Under the pieces are notes generated by a model. The model was not told where the DNA came from. It made no database searches and worked only from the letters and a program-made list of their open reading frames with translations. Positions 13,399 through 19,734 of a stretch of 19,734 nt of DNA are shown one piece after another. The position numbers were made by a program, and so were the translations under genes. Every line of letters begins with the position of its first letter. Position 1 is the first letter of the stretch. This DNA is from Kiritimatiellia bacterium. GTDB taxonomy: Bacteria > Verrucomicrobiota > Kiritimatiellia > RFP12 > UBA1067. The stretch lies in NCBI GenBank assembly GCA_016303225.1, contig JAEDMC010000034.1:1-19734 (forward strand), in the 5' to 3' direction.

Positions 13399-14747
13399 GC
13401 CAGCACCCCCTTCTGCGAATTCCAGTTGCGAACCTTGCCCGGCGTCAGCTGCGCCGCGTTGCCCATCAGCGACATCTCCGTCATCCGCGCCGTCCAGCCG
13501 AAGTCGCTTTGCGCCTTGCCGCCCTGCAGGCAACAATTGACGAACTCGTGCCAGTGCGAACACACCGTCGCAACATCCGGCGCATCGACAATCGTCTTGC
13601 CGTTCTTGAGAACGATGTACGGCTGCTTGACGTAATGCGTGGAGAGAATCCAGCCCTCCGTCCCCTCGATGACGCGGCCCTGCAGCGGCAGCTTGCCGTG
13701 CGGCGTCCGCGCGGCGATGTCCTGCAGGAATGCCGGAGGCAGGAACTTGGGCTCGATGCGGAACGAGACGTTGTCGAAGCCATCACACCACTCGATCTTA
13801 AACGACTTGCCGCCGGTCGCCTTCACGCCGGGGAAGGTCCAGGTGAGGTGCGACATCGACGGCCAGTACTGCGCGCGCTGCTCGGGCGTCCAGTCGTCGT
13901 CCGACACCTCCGCGACGACAGAGGTCGGTCCGTTCTTGCCGAGCTCCATGCCGAGCCACACGGGGCTCATCAGGTGGAGACCGAGGTCTCCGAGCCAGGA
14001 CGTGCCGAAGTCGCGCCACTTGCGCCAGGTGAACGGATGATAGACCTTCTCCGAATACGGACGGTACGGAGCCGGACCGAGCCAGGTCTTCCAGTCCAGC
14101 GTCGCGGGAACGGGGTCCGCCTTGAGCGGCCACGCAAAATACTCCTTTTTCGGCTCGCCGCGGCGCGTCGAGAACAGCCACACGTGACGGATCTCGCCGA
14201 TCTTCCCGCTCTTGATCGCCGCGACCGTCTGGCGGTCGCACTCGTAGGCGGCGATCTGCGTGCCCATCTGCGTCGCGACGCCCTTCTCGGCCGCCAGCGT
14301 CTCGATCTTGCGGCAGTCCTCCAGCTCGTGGCAGAGCGGCTTCTGTCCGTAGACGTGAAGTCCGCGCCGCAGCGCCTCGAGGACGTACTGCGCGTGCGTG
14401 TGGTCCGGCGTCGAAACATTGACGGAATCGATCCGGTCGCCCTCCGCTTCGAACATCTCGAAGGCGTTACGGTAGATGCGCGCGTCAGGACACGCCGCCT
14501 TCGCCTTGGCAAGATAGTTCGCGTCCACGTCGCAGAGCGCCGTGATGTGGATGTCGGGATGGCTCTTGAGGCCACACAGGTCGGCCCAGGCCATGTTGCC
14601 GGTGCCGATGCACGCGTGCGACAGCAGCATGTTCGCGCTACGCCGCTTGGTGATCGCCGGACCGCAGCATCCGGCGAACGAGGTCAGGCCCGCCAGCGCG
14701 GACATCCCGCGCACGAACGATCGTCTCGTCATGTCGCTTCTCTTCAT
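13395..14747 (-). CDS. Tat-exported Gfo/Idh/MocA-family oxidoreductase
   Basis: A 450-residue NAD(P)-dependent sugar oxidoreductase. The N-terminus has a twin-arginine signal (MTRRSFVRGM, R8-R9) followed by a hydrophobic segment ending LTSFAGC, which might be a lipobox (C27). The Rossmann motif is IGTGNMA (47-53). STPDHTHAQYVLEAL (112-126) and GQKPLCHEL (134-142, the QKP variant of the usual EKP) are typical, and DLGLHLM (254-260) carries the conserved His of the catalytic domain. The start ATG overlaps the amidohydrolase stop (ATGA), with GGAGG nine bases upstream inside that gene. An alternative start at residue 6 is possible. With DUF1080 downstream, C3 oxidation of a glycoside is the likely reaction. 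Confidence 0.88.
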   Translation of the reverse strand: MKRSDMTRRSFVRGMSALAGLTSFAGCCGPAITKRRSANMLLSHACIGTGNMAWADLCGLKSHPDIHITALCDVDANYLAKAKAACPDARIYRNAFEMFEAEGDRIDSVNVSTPDHTHAQYVLEALRRGLHVYGQKPLCHELEDCRKIETLAAEKGVATQMGTQIAAYECDRQTVAAIKSGKIGEIRHVWLFSTRRGEPKKEYFAWPLKADPVPATLDWKTWLGPAPYRPYSEKVYHPFTWRKWRDFGTSWLGDLGLHLMSPVWLGMELGKNGPTSVVAEVSDDDWTPEQRAQYWPSMSHLTWTFPGVKATGGKSFKIEWCDGFDNVSFRIEPKFLPPAFLQDIAARTPHGKLPLQGRVIEGTEGWILSTHYVKQPYIVLKNGKTIVDAPDVATVCSHWHEFVNCCLQGGKAQSDFGWTARMTEMSLMGNAAQLTPGKVRNWNSQKGVLA

Positions 14748-16036
14748 TCGTTTCCTCCTGTCAGGTTATTGAGTCCGATTCGCTTCACCGCTTTCAGAAA
14801 TTCAGTTCTAGTCGCAGTCGGACGTTCGACTTCGACTCCCGCCTTCGACTTCTTGTAGACCATCTTTCCGTCCACCCACGTCTCCGCCACGTCGCTCGCG
14901 TGCATCGAGTTGACAACGAGGTTCGGAATGTCGAGGCACGGCGTCAGATGCGGCTTGTCGAGGTCAACCACGCAGAGGTCGGCCTTCTTGCCGACGGCGA
15001 TCTCGCCCGTGTCGGACAGGCCGAGCGCCTTCGCGCCGTTCACGGTCGCCATGTCGACGACGTCCCATGCCGAGAGCACGGTCGGATCCTTCGAAAGTCC
15101 CTTGTGGATGAGCGAGGCAATGTGCATTTCCTCGAACAGGTCGAGGTTGTCGTTCGACGCGCAACCGTCCGTTCCGAGCGCGACGTTGACGCCAAGCTCC
15201 ATCGCCCGCGGCACCCGTGCAAAGCCGCTCCCGAGCTTCATGTTACTCGTCGGGTTGTGGATGAGCGAAACGCCCTTCTCCGCCATGATCCGGAAATCGT
15301 CATCCGTGCACCACACGCAATGCGCCGCATAGCCGCCGTGGTCGAAAAGACCTGTCTCGGCCAGATACGCGATCGGCGTCTTGCCGTGCCGCTTGATGCA
15401 CTCGTTGTGCTCCTTCTCGGTCTCCGAAACGTGTACGTGCAGCGGCCGCTTCAGCTCCTTGTTGGCTTCAGCCAGCCCGCGGCAAAACGCCTCGTCGGTC
15501 AGATATTCGGAATGGATGCAGAGGTCGGCAGAAACAAGGGACGAGGGATGAGGGGCGAGGGCTGATTTGAACGAGCGGGTGAACTCAATGCAATCGTTGA
15601 GTCGTCCGGGCACAAAGCCAAGCCCCACGCGGCAAACGCGCGCCTTCATCCCGCCTTCGGCAAACGCGCGCGCGCAATCGCCGGGGAAGTCGTACATGTC
15701 GGCAACCGAAGTCGTGCCGCCAGCGAGCATCTCCCGAACGCCCCACGCCGTACCCGCGTAAACGTCTTCCGGCCTCATCTTTGCCTCGACGGGGAAGATC
15801 GCCTCCTCCAGCCACCGCTGAAGCGGCAGTCCGCCGCCCAAGCCTCTCACCAGCGTCATCGCAGTATGCCCGTGGCAGTTCACAAGCCCCGGCAGGACAA
15901 GGCGATTGTTCGATTTTTCGGTTGCTTGATTGCGAAGGGTGATGTTTGAAATTCGCTCCCCCTCAATCTCGAGGTCGCCGTACCCGACCTTGTGCCCGGG
16001 CAGGATCATCCAGCAGTTCTCAATCACATGCTTCAT
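14744..16036 (-). CDS. Metal-dependent amidohydrolase, MTA/SAH or aminofutalosine deaminase type
   Basis: A cytoplasmic hydrolytic deaminase of the amidohydrolase superfamily, 430 residues from the ATG at 16036. A TTG two codons upstream (16042) is also possible. Metal ligands are H55 and H57 in LPGLVNCHGHTAM, H202 in HVHVSETE and D290 in ALGTDGCAS. The numbering is almost that of Thermotoga MTA/SAH deaminase. IHNPTSNMKLGSG is another signature of the group. Two places look expanded: residues about 37-45, encoded by a 4 x 8-bp repeat, and about 157-166, encoded by a 4 x 7-bp G-rich repeat. Both are loops, so activity is probably retained. The stop overlaps the oxidoreductase start. Pairing with the nucleosidase in the same cluster suggests handling of an adenosine derivative. 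The exact substrate cannot be told from sequence. Confidence 0.85.
   Translation of the reverse strand: MKHVIENCWMILPGHKVGYGDLEIEGERISNITLRNQATEKSNNRLVLPGLVNCHGHTAMTLVRGLGGGLPLQRWLEEAIFPVEAKMRPEDVYAGTAWGVREMLAGGTTSVADMYDFPGDCARAFAEGGMKARVCRVGLGFVPGRLNDCIEFTRSFKSALAPHPSSLVSADLCIHSEYLTDEAFCRGLAEANKELKRPLHVHVSETEKEHNECIKRHGKTPIAYLAETGLFDHGGYAAHCVWCTDDDFRIMAEKGVSLIHNPTSNMKLGSGFARVPRAMELGVNVALGTDGCASNDNLDLFEEMHIASLIHKGLSKDPTVLSAWDVVDMATVNGAKALGLSDTGEIAVGKKADLCVVDLDKPHLTPCLDIPNLVVNSMHASDVAETWVDGKMVYKKSKAGVEVERPTATRTEFLKAVKRIGLNNLTGGNE
15538..15565 (+). repeat. 4 x 7-bp G-rich array in the amidohydrolase gene
   Basis: Heptamers GGGACGA, GGGATGA, GGGGCGA and GGGCTGA, consensus GGGRYGA. The four G runs with 3-4-base loops fit a G-quadruplex motif (15538-15561) on the template strand. 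The array encodes the stretch SALAPHPSSL before the conserved DLCIHSEY segment. Confidence 0.7.
15906..15937 (+). repeat. 4 x 8-bp array in the amidohydrolase gene
   Basis: On the plus strand the units are TTGTTCGA, TTTTTCGG, TTGCTTGA and TTGCGAAG, again exactly four octamers of the TTGnnnrG type. The array encodes QATEKSNN-like residues just before LVLPGLVNCHGH. Other members of the family have a short variable loop there. Confidence 0.6.
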
Positions 16037-16070
16037 GCTCAAAACATCTTAAAGTTTGTTCGAATAGTTC

Positions 16071-16766
16071 TCAAGACCGCGCCAGCGGTTTTGACTTGCC
16101 CGAGTACGTTCCCATAATTTCAAAAACCGCTTCGTCTATGAGCTCCGGCACCGTCACCGGCAGCACATGCTCGTTCCCCGGCACCATCGTCACCTTCGCC
16201 TGCGGGAAGACCTGCTTCAGAAACGCCACGTTCGTCGCGCGAACAATGCCGTCGCGCTCACTCTGGAAAATGCGGACTGGGAGCGGGGCGCTCGGAGAGC
16301 GCCCCCTACCGCGCCGGAAAGACAAGAGGCTGTCACGCAGGTCGGTGTTGCGAAGGTAGTCGAGACCGCGCTGCATGTTGTCTTCGCGATACATCGGCGA
16401 AGGATCGTCCTTGAACATCATCTGCGTGCCAAGATGCAGCGCCGCCAGCCGCCTCTCGCTCATCCCCCTCCACAAAACCTGATCCCTGATCCCCGATCCC
16501 TGATCCCTACGCTCCTCCATCATGCAAGGTGTGGTCGAAATCAGCACCAAGCCCTTGACCTTTTCGGGATACTTCAGGAGCATTCTGAGTGCCGTCGATC
16601 CGCCCATCGAGAAGCCGACGAGCACGACCTCCTCGGACTCCTCCATCACCTTCTCGGGCAATCCGTCCAGTTGCTCGACATAATCAAAGACCCAGTCGTG
16701 CGGAAACTCGCAGAGCGCCCAGACCTCTGGCCCCGCCGCCCAACCGTTAAACACCAACACATTCAT
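16071..16766 (-). CDS. Alpha/beta hydrolase, BioH-like carboxylesterase
   Basis: A 231-residue cytoplasmic serine hydrolase with the catalytic triad S53 (GFSMGGS), D172 (SERDGIV) and H200 (GNEHVLP). The N-terminal NGWAAGPEVW and VFDYVEQL segments resemble BioH/BioG pimeloyl-ACP methyl ester esterases, but no other biotin gene is present, so the substrate is open. The start at ATG 16766 follows the GH2 stop by about 35 bp occupied by a tandem repeat, and its ribosome binding site is weak. Two segments look inserted. Residues about 86-97 (RRDQGSGIRDQV) are encoded by a 4 x 7-bp repeat. Residues about 151-161 (RRGRGRSPSAP) are encoded by a GC-rich hairpin. Both lie in lid or loop regions between conserved strands. 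Confidence 0.8.
   Translation of the reverse strand: MNVLVFNGWAAGPEVWALCEFPHDWVFDYVEQLDGLPEKVMEESEEVVLVGFSMGGSTALRMLLKYPEKVKGLVLISTTPCMMEERRDQGSGIRDQVLWRGMSERRLAALHLGTQMMFKDDPSPMYREDNMQRGLDYLRNTDLRDSLLSFRRGRGRSPSAPLPVRIFQSERDGIVRATNVAFLKQVFPQAKVTMVPGNEHVLPVTVPELIDEAVFEIMGTYSGKSKPLARS
16285..16305. repeat. REP-like hairpin inside the esterase gene
   Basis: GGGGCGCTC, loop GGA, GAGCGCCCC: a perfect 9-bp GC-rich stem with a 3-nt loop. It encodes the Arg/Ser/Pro-rich insertion just before the conserved VRIFQSERDG strand. It looks like a small mobile palindrome that landed in frame. Confidence 0.65.
16480..16507 (-). repeat. 4 x 7-bp GGGATCA array inside the esterase gene
   Basis: On the minus strand from 16507 the units are GGGATCA, GGGATCG, GGGATCA and GGGATCA, followed by GG. 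It is the cleanest array in the window. The G runs with 3-4-base loops fit a G-quadruplex motif, here on the coding strand and therefore also in the mRNA. It encodes residues RDQGSGIRDQ. Confidence 0.75.
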
Positions 16767-16773
16767 CTCGGTT

Positions 16774-16805
16774 CCACTTAACCGCTCAACTTCTCAACCG
16801 CTCAA
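16774..16805 (-). repeat. 4 x 8-bp array at the GH2 / esterase junction
   Basis: From 16805 downwards on the minus strand the units are TTGAGCGG, TTGAGAAG, TTGAGCGG and TTAAGTGG. The TGA stop codon of the GH2 gene (16804-16802) is part of the first unit. The array fills the whole intergenic gap and would be read into the leader of the esterase cistron. Confidence 0.75.
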
Positions 16806-19486
16806 TCTCCCACCTGCGGACTGAGCGGATACCGTCCGAACGCCGCTCCGTACACGGCAAGTCCGTTGTCTGCCTCGAGCCGCACCGTCACCTTGCCGTC
16901 CTTCACCGCCTCTGCGGCGACGGGCACTTCGACCAGCCAGCCGTAGCTGCCCGCCTCGTAAAGATGCTTGTCCTGCGGCTGCGAAAGCCATGAAAGAATG
17001 CCGCGGTGATCTGCCGGATCGTCAGGAAGCTTCGTCTCCCGCACAAGCTCGCCGCCGACGAAGACCTTCAGGTGCGAGGGGAACTTCACGTCCGACGTCT
17101 GCGGATAGCTGTTCGGGTTCTTCGACCGGTCGTATGATCCGCCGCCGAGCATGTAGTCAAGGCCGTCACGCCGGTAATCGCCAAGGTCCTTGCCGTTCTT
17201 CCGCTTCGACGAAAGTTCCGCACGGAAAACGCCGCCCTTCGCGGGTGCCGCCAGCTCGAACTCGAAGAAGCCCTTGCCGAAGCCGTTGAGCTTGAGTCCG
17301 CCGAGGACATTGGTCGTGCCACCGCTCCACTCCGCCTTGCTCGCCACGACCGTCGCCGGCGCTGCATTCGTCACGCCAAAAGACCAGAAGTTTTTCGCGA
17401 TCGTCTGTCCGTCGGCCTTCAGGACGAAAACCAACCGACCACAGGCCGCCTCGGACGGAGCCTTAAAGGCGACGTCCCAAAGCGTCTCACACTGCCAGCC
17501 TTTCGCCGTCTGCGCCCGGCCCTGCTGCTGTTGAGCGCTCTCCTGCACACGCCCGTCGGCCCCATGCCACAGCCACTTCGAGGACAAGGTCAGCGATTTT
17601 CCCGCATACTGGTCCGTCGTGAACGACACGCCAACGGGAATCGTCACCTGCTGTTCCGGCGCAAGCAGTTCGCCCGTCTCCCGGCCAGGCGTCCCCGCGA
17701 AGAAGATCGCCGCGTCCTTGTGGAAGTCGGAGAGCGTCATCCCGGCGAGCTCGTCCATGCCATCGTACTTCTTCGAGCGGTCGAAGCGCACGTAGCCGTT
17801 CCACTCGTTGATGACGTCGTGATGCTCGGTGTAGAGCCAGCCCGCGCACGAGAGATGGCGGCGAAACGCGTTCATCATGAGGTGATAGTCCCACGAGAAG
17901 TCGCAGTCGCCCGTCGAACCCGCGTAACCCCAGACGTTACCGCATTCCGAATTCATCATCGGCACGTCCCCCTGCCGATTGCCGCCGATGTAGTTGTTGT
18001 CCGAACCGGGGAACATGGCCGCACACGTGCTCGCGACGGTGTTTTCCCAGTCATAGCCAGGACGGTACGCATGCCACGTGTTGACGTCGGTGATGACGTG
18101 ATCCTGATTGCACGGCGAGTTGTCCTCGACGAGACGCGTCGAATCGAGCGCCTTCGCCTTCAGATAGGCGTCGGCCACGCGGCGCTGGGTCCACGCGCGG
18201 TACTCGCGCTTCCTGCCGCCGTTCCCCGAGGCGAGACCCATCTGCAGCGACCGGTTGGAGAAGAGTCCCCACGTCTCGTTGAAGAGCGTCCACTGGTAAA
18301 TCGACGGATGGTTGAAGTCGCGCTTAACCATCCCCTCGAAGCACTTCCAATGCTCGTCGAACATCGCCTCCGACGCATCGCCCCACGCGCACGGGACGTC
18401 CGCCTGGATGAGCACGCCGAGCTTGTCCGCCCAGTAAAGCTTGCGCGGCACCTCGACCTTGATGTGGACGCGGTTGCCGCTGAGGCCCAGCTTCTTCGAG
18501 ATCATGATTTCATTCTTCATGAACTCATCCGACGGGAACGTGTACCAGCCTTCTGGATGATAGCTTTGATCGAGGCAAAGCTGCAGGTAAATGGGTTTTC
18601 CGTTCAGCGTCACGTAGTTGTCGCCGTTCGGGTTCTTACCGACCCCGATCTCGCGAAAGCCAAAATACGTCTGGACGACATCTCCACCCTTGTTGTCGTC
18701 CGCTTGCCGTAACTCGACCTTCACCTCGTACAGATAGGGCTCCTCCAACGTCCACAGCCGCGGCTTCTCGAGCTTGACGAAACCCGAAACCGTCAGTTGT
18801 CCGGACTTCACCGGCAGGTTGTAGCGCTCGTCCGCAAGCGTCAGGGCCAGCATCATGTTGGTCGTTGCCGGAGCCCCAAGCTTGACATCGACGAAGACAC
18901 GCCCGTCCTCAATCCGCGGCACAAAGCGAGCACTCTCCAAATAGGTGTCGCCGCGCGCCTCGAGATAGACGGTCTGCCAGAGGCCGCGGGCATTGCCGTA
19001 GCCCTGCTTGCCGTAGAGGTAGTGTCCGGCTTGGGCGATCTTCGGCGAAGGATCCCAGATCTTGAACTCCAGCGTCTGCGCCTCGCCCCATTTGACGAAA
19101 TCGGTGAGCTCGTACTCGAACGGCGTGTATCCGCCAGAATGCTTGCCGAGCGCCTCGCCGGCAAACGTGCATTCGGTCGTGTGATCCGCCGCGCCGACGA
19201 CCACGAAGACGCGCTTGCCCTTCCACGCCGCTGGCACAGTCACGCTCCTACGATAGTAGCCGATGTCGCCCTCGTCCTTGACGCCCGAGAGCGGAGAGCC
19301 CCAGCCAAACGGCACGAGAATCTTTCGGTCGTACTTGCCAGCCGCGAAGCCGAAGTCCCATTCGCCGTTCAGGTTCATCCACTCGGCGCGCTCCCAGTCC
19401 GGGCGCGGATGCTCAGGCAGCGGAATCTCCGCGGCCAAGGCGCAAGCCGACAGCAGGACGGCGGCCGCTAACAGTTTACTTTTCAT
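16802..19486 (-). CDS. Exported glycoside hydrolase family 2 enzyme
   Basis: An 894-residue protein. The ATG at 19486 is chosen over an upstream in-frame start at 19516 because it begins a signal sequence (MKSKLLAAAVLLSACALAA) and has GGAGGAG upstream. LSAC could be a lipobox (C15), so it may be a surface lipoprotein. The GH2 architecture comprises a sugar-binding N-terminal jelly-roll (WMNLNGEWDF, YYRRSVTVP), an immunoglobulin-like domain and a TIM barrel with acid/base E404 in TLFNETWG and nucleophile E514 in MMNSECGN. A C-terminal beta-rich extension (about 600-894) follows. It likely acts as a beta-galactosidase, beta-glucuronidase or beta-mannosidase on oligosaccharides outside the cytoplasm; the sugar is not predictable. 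It overlaps the coaBC 3' end by 11 nt. Its stop codon lies within an 8-bp tandem repeat. Confidence 0.9.
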   Translation of the reverse strand: MKSKLLAAAVLLSACALAAEIPLPEHPRPDWERAEWMNLNGEWDFGFAAGKYDRKILVPFGWGSPLSGVKDEGDIGYYRRSVTVPAAWKGKRVFVVVGAADHTTECTFAGEALGKHSGGYTPFEYELTDFVKWGEAQTLEFKIWDPSPKIAQAGHYLYGKQGYGNARGLWQTVYLEARGDTYLESARFVPRIEDGRVFVDVKLGAPATTNMMLALTLADERYNLPVKSGQLTVSGFVKLEKPRLWTLEEPYLYEVKVELRQADDNKGGDVVQTYFGFREIGVGKNPNGDNYVTLNGKPIYLQLCLDQSYHPEGWYTFPSDEFMKNEIMISKKLGLSGNRVHIKVEVPRKLYWADKLGVLIQADVPCAWGDASEAMFDEHWKCFEGMVKRDFNHPSIYQWTLFNETWGLFSNRSLQMGLASGNGGRKREYRAWTQRRVADAYLKAKALDSTRLVEDNSPCNQDHVITDVNTWHAYRPGYDWENTVASTCAAMFPGSDNNYIGGNRQGDVPMMNSECGNVWGYAGSTGDCDFSWDYHLMMNAFRRHLSCAGWLYTEHHDVINEWNGYVRFDRSKKYDGMDELAGMTLSDFHKDAAIFFAGTPGRETGELLAPEQQVTIPVGVSFTTDQYAGKSLTLSSKWLWHGADGRVQESAQQQQGRAQTAKGWQCETLWDVAFKAPSEAACGRLVFVLKADGQTIAKNFWSFGVTNAAPATVVASKAEWSGGTTNVLGGLKLNGFGKGFFEFELAAPAKGGVFRAELSSKRKNGKDLGDYRRDGLDYMLGGGSYDRSKNPNSYPQTSDVKFPSHLKVFVGGELVRETKLPDDPADHRGILSWLSQPQDKHLYEAGSYGWLVEVPVAAEAVKDGKVTVRLEADNGLAVYGAAFGRYPLSPQVGD

Positions 19487-19734
19487 TCTCGATCTCCTCC
19501 AATATTCTCTTTGCAACCAACCGCTTGGTCATCAGCGGAAACCTCTTCAGCGTCCCGTCGGAAAAGACGAACGTCACCTTGTTCGTATCGGTCCCGAATC
19601 CACAGCCCTTCTTCGTGACGTCATTGGCGACAATGAACTCCAATCCCTTCTCGCGGCACTTTCGAGCCGCTTCCTTCAAGACATGGTCCGTTTCCGCCGC
19701 AAAGCCGACGAGGGAAGGTTTGGAAGGTTTGGAA
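19476..19734 (-). CDS. coaBC: CoaBC bifunctional PPC synthetase/decarboxylase, C-terminal end only
   Basis: The frame enters from the right window edge and ends with TAA at 19476. It encodes the last 85 or so residues of the phosphopantothenoylcysteine synthetase (CoaB) domain of coenzyme A synthesis. Signatures are LVGFAAETD, GLEFIVANDV, GFGTDTNKVTF and the terminal FPLMTKRLVAKRILEEI. Immediately before LVGFAAET the peptide reads as a repeat of S-K-P units, encoded by a 9-bp tandem repeat. In other CoaBC proteins this is the short loop before the strand. It is the most upstream visible gene of the cluster and overlaps GH2 by 11 nt, so this housekeeping gene may be co-transcribed with the glycan genes. 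Confidence 0.9.
   Translation of the reverse strand, partial: SKPSKPSLVGFAAETDHVLKEAARKCREKGLEFIVANDVTKKGCGFGTDTNKVTFVFSDGTLKRFPLMTKRLVAKRILEEIENEK
19713..19734. repeat. 9-bp tandem repeat in coaBC, cut by the window edge
   Basis: On the plus strand the 9-bp unit GGAAGGTTT is repeated more than twice up to the last base. It encodes alternating S-K-P residues in the loop before LVGFAAET. The full copy number lies outside the window. Confidence 0.6.

Noticed and set aside
13399..13563. 55-codon upstream extension of the DUF1080 gene
   Set aside because: It would bury the signal peptide and duplicates coding DNA of the oxidoreductase.

Overview
The window is a GC-rich (about 60 %), densely packed bacterial segment. 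Gene content suggests an anaerobic, glycan-degrading member of the Verrucomicrobiota/Kiritimatiellae-Lentisphaerae type: class III ribonucleotide reductase, a Ser/Thr kinase with Sel1 repeats beside an ECF-type sigma factor, DUF1080, Gfo/Idh and DUF4091 proteins, and an exported GH2. The taxonomic call is inference from these families; no rRNA or tRNA gene was recognised.

Layout. Positions 1-342 (minus) hold the N-terminus of an IS5-type transposase that runs off the left edge, with its own promoter. Positions 343-820 are AT-rich and non-coding, with a helically phased array of CCTTACA heptamers and a 10-bp inverted repeat touching the promoter of a probably leaderless sigma factor gene (821-1402, plus). 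Convergent with it is a minus-strand operon nrdD-nrdG-kinase (5569 to 1399), both joints being GTGA overlaps. It is headed by a promoter carrying a paired NrdR operator. Kinase and sigma gene stop codons share the tetramer CTAG.

Upstream of that, a terminator (5703-5740) closes a 1607-residue exported protein (5775-10598) joining a DUF4091/GH123-like module, a helical region, a CBM9-like module and a C-terminal CE7 acetyl-esterase module. It has its own promoter and a palindromic operator candidate.

The rest (10675-19734, all minus) is a tightly overlapping cluster. In transcription order it is coaBC (3' end only), an exported GH2, a BioH-like esterase, an MTA/SAH-deaminase-type amidohydrolase, a Tat-exported Gfo/Idh oxidoreductase, an exported DUF1080 protein, an MTA/SAH-type nucleosidase, a 23-codon ORF, and a GH20-like protein lacking its catalytic centre. 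Oxidoreductase, DUF1080 and GH2 fit a 3-keto-glycoside route. Amidohydrolase, nucleosidase and esterase look like cofactor or purine metabolism embedded in the same unit.

The most unusual layer is not a gene. Several conserved enzymes are interrupted, at loop positions, by tiny tandem arrays: 4 x 8-bp units (consensus near TTGnnnrG) and 4 x 7-bp units beginning GGG. The latter have G-quadruplex potential. There is also a 9-bp tandem repeat in coaBC and a 9-bp-stem hairpin inside the esterase gene. The repeats keep the reading frames open and one supplies the GH2 stop codon.
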